From: Unio delphinus
Taxonomy: Eukaryota; Mollusca; Bivalvia; Unionida; Unionidae
Length of the DNA: 64,000 nt
Assembly (NCBI GenBank): GCA_029339505.1
Contig: JAQISU010000070.1
Span: 1,049,501 to 1,113,500 of the forward strand
Direction: 5' to 3'
In this document: piece after piece, positions 58,113 through 64,000 of the stretch
How positions within the stretch are numbered: position 1 is the first letter of the stretch
Layout of the letters: every line of letters begins with the position of its first letter
Notes under the pieces: generated by a model
What the model was told of the DNA's origin: nothing
What the model saw: the letters and a program-made list of their open reading frames with translations, nothing else
Database searches by the model: none
Position numbers and translations under genes: made by a program

Positions 58113-58985
58113 TTCTCGTGTACATTCACATACAAGTCAGAGGCCATTGCAAACTGCATATACCCACATCTGTCATCACACAAAACCAACTACCAGGTCT
58201 GGGTTTACGTAGTTTGTAATCAGGTCTGGGTTTACGTAGTTTGTAATCAGGTCTGGGTTTATGTAGTTTGTAATCAGGTCTGGGTTTACGTAGTTTGTAA
58301 TCAGGTCTGGGTTTACGTAGTTTGTAAGAAGTAATCAGGTCTGGGTTTATGTAGTTTGTCAGAAGTAATCAGGTCTGGGTTTACGTAGTTTGTCAGAAGT
58401 AATCAGGTCTGGGTTTACGTAGTTGGTTAGAAGTAATCAGGTCTGAGTTTAAGTAGTTTGTTAGAAGTAATCAGGTCTGGGTTTACGTAGTTTGCTAGAA
58501 GTAATCAGGTCTGGGTTTACGTAGTTTGTTAAAAGTAATCAGGTCTGGGTTTAGTTAGTTTGTAATCAGGTCTGGGTTTACGTAGTTTGTTAGAAGTAAT
58601 CAGGTCTGGGTTTACATAGTTTGTCAGAAGTAATCAGGTCTGGGTTTACGTAGTTTGTCAGAAGTAATCAGGTCTGGGTTTACGTAGTTTGTAATCAGGT
58701 CTGGGTTTACGTAGTTTGCTAGAAGTAATCAGGTCTGGGTTTATGTAGTTTGCTAGAAGTAATCAGGTCTGGGTTTACGTAGTTTGTCAGAAGTAATCAG
58801 GTCTGGGTTTACGTAATTTGTTAGAAGTAATCAGGTCTGGGTTTACGTAGTTTGTCAGAAGTAATCAGGTCTGGGTTTATGTAGTTTGTCAGAAGTAGAC
58901 CCTGATCAGCTAGTGCATTATGAAATGGCAGATCAGGGTTAATTTTGTAAGCAGCAGGACCTGACTTACAAGCATGTACATATGC
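58113..58985. repeat. Foldback element enclosing a tandem array
   Basis: The left arm (GTACATTCACATACAAGTCA then GAGGCCATTGCAAACTGC, 58120-58160) is an imperfect inverse of the right arm (58955-58985, CAGGACCTGACTTACAAGCA then TGTAC). Between the arms, 58192-58897 is filled by about 22 tandem copies of an internal unit. Single, unexpanded relatives occur at 63752-63855, 25020-25260, 28835-28980 and 9118-9280. Confidence 0.75.
58192..58897. repeat. Minisatellite, 26 and 34 bp units alternating
   Basis: The unit is AATCAGGTCTGGGTTTACGT then AGTTTGT. Most copies also carry a CAGAAGT or TAGAAGT extension, giving 34 bp; a minority lack it, giving 26 bp. The sequence is an expansion of the foldback family's CAGGTCTGGGTTTA core. 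Confidence 0.95.
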
Positions 58986-61268
58986 TGTGTGAAAATAAGA
59001 GCAATGTAAGAACATTCTGATATTAAAAATAATTTTGAAAATGTACTTTGATTAGATTCCCTAAAAGTAATATTTCCATTGATCTGAATCAAGATTACCA
59101 GTATGGCAAATCTGCAACCAAATCTCAGCAAAATGAATTGTCTTTAATAAGAATGACTCTCACAGCACAAGATACATTTTATCATAATAAATAAATCACC
59201 ACAAACAAATAACTATAATAAATAATGACACTATAACAACAGATTTCTCATTATATAGTGTTCCCACTAACTTTTTTTGTTTAATCAGCAAACTTTTGCA
59301 AAACATTGACTTCTAATGATCTTTAAACGCAGCTGGCTTAAAATTAAAAGAACAAGGTTACATGAATGCAACAATATAATGAAAATGTTGCAGTGTTGTA
59401 AAAGTAGGTAATTCAGCTGAAAAGGTATGTGGTAATTTAGCTAGCTAATGATTAATCATAAGAAGGCTATATGCTTTGTTCTTTTTTTCAATTTGGATTA
59501 ATTTTAGCGTCATCCATTATAATGTTTTTTGATATTCTTCCTTTATTTTGCATAGTGTTTTCCTACATGGAACCTAAATTTGAAATAAATAATGACTCAC
59601 CAAATCTAACATAAAGAAATTAAATTTGAAGTGGTTCTTTGGGCATGATAAATGTAAACAATTTCATGAGCATATATCAATGCCGATATTGAGTAATAAG
59701 ACTGACATCTGTCATTCACTTTTGATGTGCAATCTGTCGACCTTTGAAATAAAAGCTAACTTAAATAACCCTCAGTGTCATGTACAAGTAAATCTTATCT
59801 GTAAAACAGCAATAATGATTATTTACTCAAGTCATTGTGTTACTACTGTTTCTGAATCATGTACAATACAACAGGCAAGCTATCAAAGTATCTGGCCAAA
59901 CAAGTCTATGGTTACTGTAACACCTGAATTATAGTGAAAAGATCAGTATCTTGTTTTTTGTACAAAATAACCAGTTTCATTGAATACTGTTTTTCCAAAC
60001 TCTTATCAATTTTCCCAAACTTGTATTGTTGCTTTTTTGGGTGAATCTAGCTGGCAGCTGACAGAAGAACCTCTGCATATATCCCTGACTGTTGCATGGA
60101 AGAAACTGCAGTGAAATCTCTGAATTGAAAATTCCACTGCCCTGCTTAAATTTATTAGCAGTGACTGAAGTGGGAAAAAAAAACTTTTTAAGATGCTTAT
60201 CTGCAGACTTGGTGAGTAAGCAAATTCAGTATCTTGTACAGTATCATACAAGGAAGTTCCCTTACAAACAAGAAAATATGGTTGGTACATTCTTGCACAC
60301 TTTGAATAAAAAAAATGTTTAGGGATACAATTAACTATTAGTATTAAAAAAAATTGCAGCTTCTTCTTAAGTAAACAAAGTTGCAAATTATTTACATTTA
60401 AATAAATTCTCTTTATAGAAAATAATTCTAATTTTTTGGATGATGTGCTGAAATTTGAGGGCATGAAAAGTCAACAGCCAAATGTTTATGTACCCCACAA
60501 TATGATATCTTGCCAGAGTAAAGACCTAATAATTGATTTAAATCTTAATTAAGACTGTTTTACTCATAATGGTAGTTCAGCTCGATAAAACCATGATCAA
60601 ATCAATATTCTGATCCAATCAGTTTCTCAGCAACCAAGAAATCTATACAACCTTCATGATGAACCTAAACACCTCTCTAGAACTGGAAAATATAAGGGTT
60701 GATCCTTTTTTAATTGTTTTCCTGTTGTGGTCAACTTGACACTGCTGAGTGAAGCACAATCAATATGATTTTATCTTGGATGCAGTGGACAGACTTCCAG
60801 ACTTGTTGGTGCCAGTCTACCATCACACTCTATTATAAAAATGTAATCAAGAAAACCCAATACTACCCAAACATCATATAACATTCCTTTATTTTCATGG
60901 GTATCAATTTTGTGGTTGGGAAAAATTACATTTTTGTTCATACTTAAGATTGTGAATCATGCAAAGGGTCTTAATTGTGACCAGAAAGGATAATTGTTAA
61001 TGGATTCTTAAATTTATGGTCTGTAGCAACCAAATCAATAAAAATTAGCATGCTGAAAATAACAATAAACTAGCTTTGTACAATGAGTTGAAATTTATGA
61101 CCAGAATAATTAATAATTGATTCCATGTATAATCAGCTAGTCAATATTTAGTGCTGAATGCATCTCATGAAGAAGCATACAGGCTACAATGTAGCACTGG
61201 ATGACAGCTTTCATTAAGCTTTAAAACATCCAGATGCTGTAAATCATTGGGTTTGCAACAATTTTATT

Positions 61269-61325
<57 letters not shown>

Positions 61326-62240
61326 GGTCTCAGAATTCTAATTTTTCCTTTTCTCTATGTAAACATTGGGCAATTGGTGCTAACAAGAAATTTCACTTGC
61401 TGAACAATTACATATTTTGTCCAGGCTTTAGGAAAATCAATAGATTTTTAATTAATATGATCACCAGTGCAAACATTAAACTAAGCTGAAACTGAATTAA
61501 TCATATGACAAGCTAAGGAATGCACAATACGATTTTCAATTTCTTTTGTTAAATTCACTATCCTAATTTTTTTTTACAAATTTAGAATGTTAGCACAAAT
61601 CAATTCTGAGTTAAAATGTAAGAAACTCATAAATTCTGTACATTATCTTCCTTAAAAAAATTTCTAAATTGGAATTACATTAATTGAATATTACTTTGAA
61701 AACATGATACCACATTCTCAAATGAAATGAATCACTGCATTTTCGACAAGCTGATCTTCTCTTAATAAAGTCTGATACTGCATCCCATGAGTCACAGAAT
61801 TCTGCATGCATGACTGGTCTGTTCTCAATAATTACATTTTACACTGCATCCCATACCACTCATGAACTTACAGTTTTACACCACAGCATCATCATAATCC
61901 AAGAATAAAAAAACTTGCTATAATTCACATACAGAACAAATCATCCAGTCCTGGCTTTAGACTTGAAAATTCTTCCAATAAAAGCTACCTGTGTAGCACT
62001 TTTAAACAAAATATGTTTTAAGGTGATATGGATAGCTCTGCTATGCCATTTTATGGTGCAGCAACACATTGGGCTATTCTGGCAATTGGACTCCAAAGTG
62101 CCATGTGCAAAGACACATGATGGTAACTGACCTGAGTTGATCCAATATTAGGATTTAAACTAACACAATTTAAGCCTCGAGTTCACGATAACCACAGTGT
62201 CACTGCCACCGCTGCTCCTTCTAAGATGGCTGAGACACAA
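58986..62240. other. AT-rich spacer, no supported gene
   Basis: Contains an (AT)n run at 61275-61322 and a possible SINE-like relic at 62030-62230 (TGCAGCAACACATTGGGCTA and TTAAGCCTCGAGTTCACGAT). Open frames at 59626-59934 and 60006-60464 lack motifs and are not called. Confidence 0.45.
61275..61322. repeat. (AT)n microsatellite
   Basis: About 23 AT dinucleotides. Confidence 0.97.
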
Positions 62241-62244
62241 GAAT

Positions 62245-63150
62245 TATTCTATGAAGGTTCAAATTAGAGACAGGGTTGGGTTAATCCAGGACATGTTCTA
62301 TGAAGGTTCAAATTAGAGACAGGGTTGGGATAATCCAGGACATGTTCTATGAAGGTTCAAATTAGAGACAGGGTTGGGTTAATCTAGGACTTATTTTTTG
62401 AAGGTCCAAATTAGAGACAGGTTTGTGTTAATCCAGGACATGTTCTATGAAGGTTCAAATTAGAGACAGGTTGGGATAATCCAGGACATGTTCTATGAAG
62501 GTTCAAATTAGAACAGGGTTGGGTTAATCTAGGACTTATTTTTTGAAGGTTCAAATTAGAGACAGGGTTGGGATAATCCAGGACATGTTCTATGAAGGTT
62601 CAAATTAGAGAGGGTTGGGATAATCCAGGACATGTTCTATGAAGGTTCAAATTAGAGACAGTTTGGGATAATCCAGGACATGTTCTATGAAGGTTCAAAT
62701 TAGAGACAGGGTTGGGTTAATCTAGTAGGGCCTAACAGAGTAGATAATTTTCGCCGAGTACCGAATCTGAGTATATGGATGTAGTATTTGCTGGATCTGG
62801 GCACGAACTGAGTAGTAGGTGCGACTCCGGAGAGTACCGTTTGTTTCATTATCATATGCGAAGCTTAAACTTTTCGTGTACCGTATACCGTATGTATCAC
62901 CTATACGATGACAAATTTTATTATTAACTCAAATTATTATGTACTAAAACACTTTTTTTTAAAAGTTCGATATTTATTGAATTATTTTACTTGTAACCAT
63001 TTGTGCGTGTATTATTTGCCGAGGCGAATATTTCCAAATAGTTCTGAAAAACCGGATATTCGGCTGAAGCGAATGTCCGAGGCGATTTCCAGTTAGGCAG
63101 GCCCTATAATCTAGGATTTATTTATTGAAGGTTCAAATTAGAGACACTTT
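62245..63150. repeat. Minisatellite, about 49 bp unit, split by a MITE
   Basis: About ten copies of TTCTATGAAGGTTCAAATTA followed by GAGACAGGGTTGGGATAATC and CAGGACATG lie at 62245-62725. One further copy (TTTATTGAAGGTTCAAATTA) follows the MITE at 63115-63150. Variant units with TTATTTTTTGAAGG are spaced regularly, suggesting block duplication. Confidence 0.93.
62726..63106. mobile_element. hAT-type MITE, 381 bp, with 8 bp target duplication
   Basis: It begins TAGGGCCTAAC and ends GTTAGGCAGGCCCTA, giving TIRs TAGGGCCT with imperfect extension. The 8 bp TAATCTAG is exact on both sides (62718-62725 and 63107-63114). Because the host sequence is a minisatellite, the pre-insertion unit can be read from neighbouring copies (GGTTAATCTAGGACTT), confirming the duplication. 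The interior is CpG-rich with GGATATTCGGCTGAAGCGAA and repeated GAGGCGA; it encodes nothing convincing. 8 bp duplications and TAGGG ends fit hAT. Confidence 0.9.
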
Positions 63151-63251
63151 TGGGTTAAACAAGTCCAAAAAGGATATTCTAATTTTGATTAATTTTTTTC
63201 CTCGATAAAAAAATTACAAGTGTATTTAGGACAGATGTTCAAATGAATCCT

Positions 63252-63612
63252 TCTGAACCACTCTCCTAAACCAGTGTAAGTCCTCCACTTCACTGATTTC
63301 ACAAAAATACTCCCCTCAACCTAGAATCAATCTTTCAAACCAGTGTAAGTCCTCCATTTCATTGATTTCACAAAAATACTCCCCTCAACATAGAATCAAT
63401 CTTTTAAACCAGTGTAAGTCCTCCATTTCACTGATTTAACAAAAATACTCCCCTCAACCTAGAATCAATCTTTTAAACCAGTGTAAGTCCTCCATTTCAC
63501 TGATTTAACAAAAATACTCCCCTCAACCTAGAATCAATCTTTTAAACCAGTGCAAGTCCTCCATTTCACTGATTTCACAAAAATACTCCCCTCAACCTAG
63601 AATCAATCTTCA
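63252..63612. repeat. Minisatellite, 69 bp unit, five copies
   Basis: Copies start every 69 bp (AAACCAGTGTAAGTCCTCCA, TTTCACTGATTTCACAAAAA, TACTCCCCTCAACCTAGAAT then CAATCTTT). Single-base differences only. Confidence 0.95.
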
Positions 63613-63751
63613 ACCGAACTCACCTTGTCAGTTAATATTAAGCCAAAGATTCAGCAACATAGTGTGTTTTCATGTAAACAAGCGCGGAGATTATCCCCAC
63701 TTTTTACATTGGCAAAATCTTAAACAAAACAAACCTACTATTTGTACTCAC

Positions 63752-63855
63752 TTATAGGTAGAGTCCAACTGCAGACTACACAGACCCATACCGGCCATCG
63801 TTTAATTCGCTGGCACATCAGGGTCTGTGCAGTTTGATCCAACTTATAAGCAAGT
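63752..63855. repeat. Foldback repeat, compact copy
   Basis: The left arm ACTTATAGGTAGAGTCCAAC then TGCAGACTACACAGACCC pairs imperfectly with the right arm GGGTCTGTGCAGTTTGATCC then AACTTATAAG. A short centre separates them (ATACCGGCCATCGTTTAATT then CGCTGGCACATCA). This is the clearest unexpanded member of the family. It has no coding capacity, and no target duplication was recognised. Confidence 0.7.
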
Positions 63856-64000
63856 TTGAATGGTAAATGTTGACAGTGAAAACATTGTCATTGCCATCAT
63901 TCTTGCCAATGTCTGCAATCCAACTGTTGTTTGTTGATAAGTCCTAAAATGCTGCATAGATCCCAATCTACCAGTACATTAGGTGACAGATCTTGGTCTG

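Overview
The window looks like AT-rich, repeat-dense nuclear DNA from an invertebrate animal, probably a lophotrochozoan such as a bivalve or gastropod. Pointers are tRNA-Leu-derived SINEs, a DIRS tyrosine-recombinase retrotransposon, hAT and TTAA-flanked DNA transposons, CR1/L2-like and RTE-like LINE remnants, and unusually many minisatellites. Species cannot be fixed from the sequence. There is no bacterial-style operon, rRNA, functional tRNA or CRISPR array. Nearly all long open frames that are not transposon genes are by-products of tandem repeats whose unit is a multiple of 3 bp.

Layout. 1-5 kb: short minisatellites and a putative three-exon minus-strand gene fragment (2308-3246). 5-10.6 kb: mostly unique AT-rich sequence, dispersed-repeat relics and two partial SINEs. 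10.6-19.3 kb: a minisatellite belt (63, 44, 38, 39, about 32 and 36 bp units). 19.4-22.5 kb: a decayed but recognisable hAT transposon with terminal inverted repeats. 24.5-24.9 kb: a TTAA-flanked MITE. 25.9-27.2 kb: a 78 bp array interrupted by a SINE, then a second SINE with its own target duplication. 27.7-29.3 kb: candidate minus-strand exons, including a likely terminal exon with an acidic tail. 30.4-31.3 kb: an 82 bp array, then a decayed coding-like segment. 33.4-34.6 kb: an RTE-like LINE 3' end. 35.7-36.7 kb: a 45 bp array. 40.4-43.7 kb: a CR1/L2-like LINE split by an element rich in the palindrome GTTCATGAAC. 52.0-57.2 kb: the main feature, an almost complete DIRS element inside a SINE. 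58.1-59.0 kb: a foldback repeat whose centre has become a tandem array. 62.2-63.6 kb: two minisatellites, the first split by a 381 bp hAT-type MITE.

How the parts relate. The DIRS element (52037-56978) carries a gag-like ORF, an RT/RNase H ORF and a tyrosine recombinase between inverted terminal repeats. An internal complementary region matches both outer ends joined together, as expected for replication through a circle and recombinase-mediated insertion. It sits in a minus-strand SINE whose 12 bp target duplication is still intact on both sides of the 5 kb insertion, giving a clear two-step history. One stop codon and one single-base frameshift are the only major lesions seen. Host coding content is small and uncertain; all host exon calls are low confidence and rest on open frames plus splice signals.
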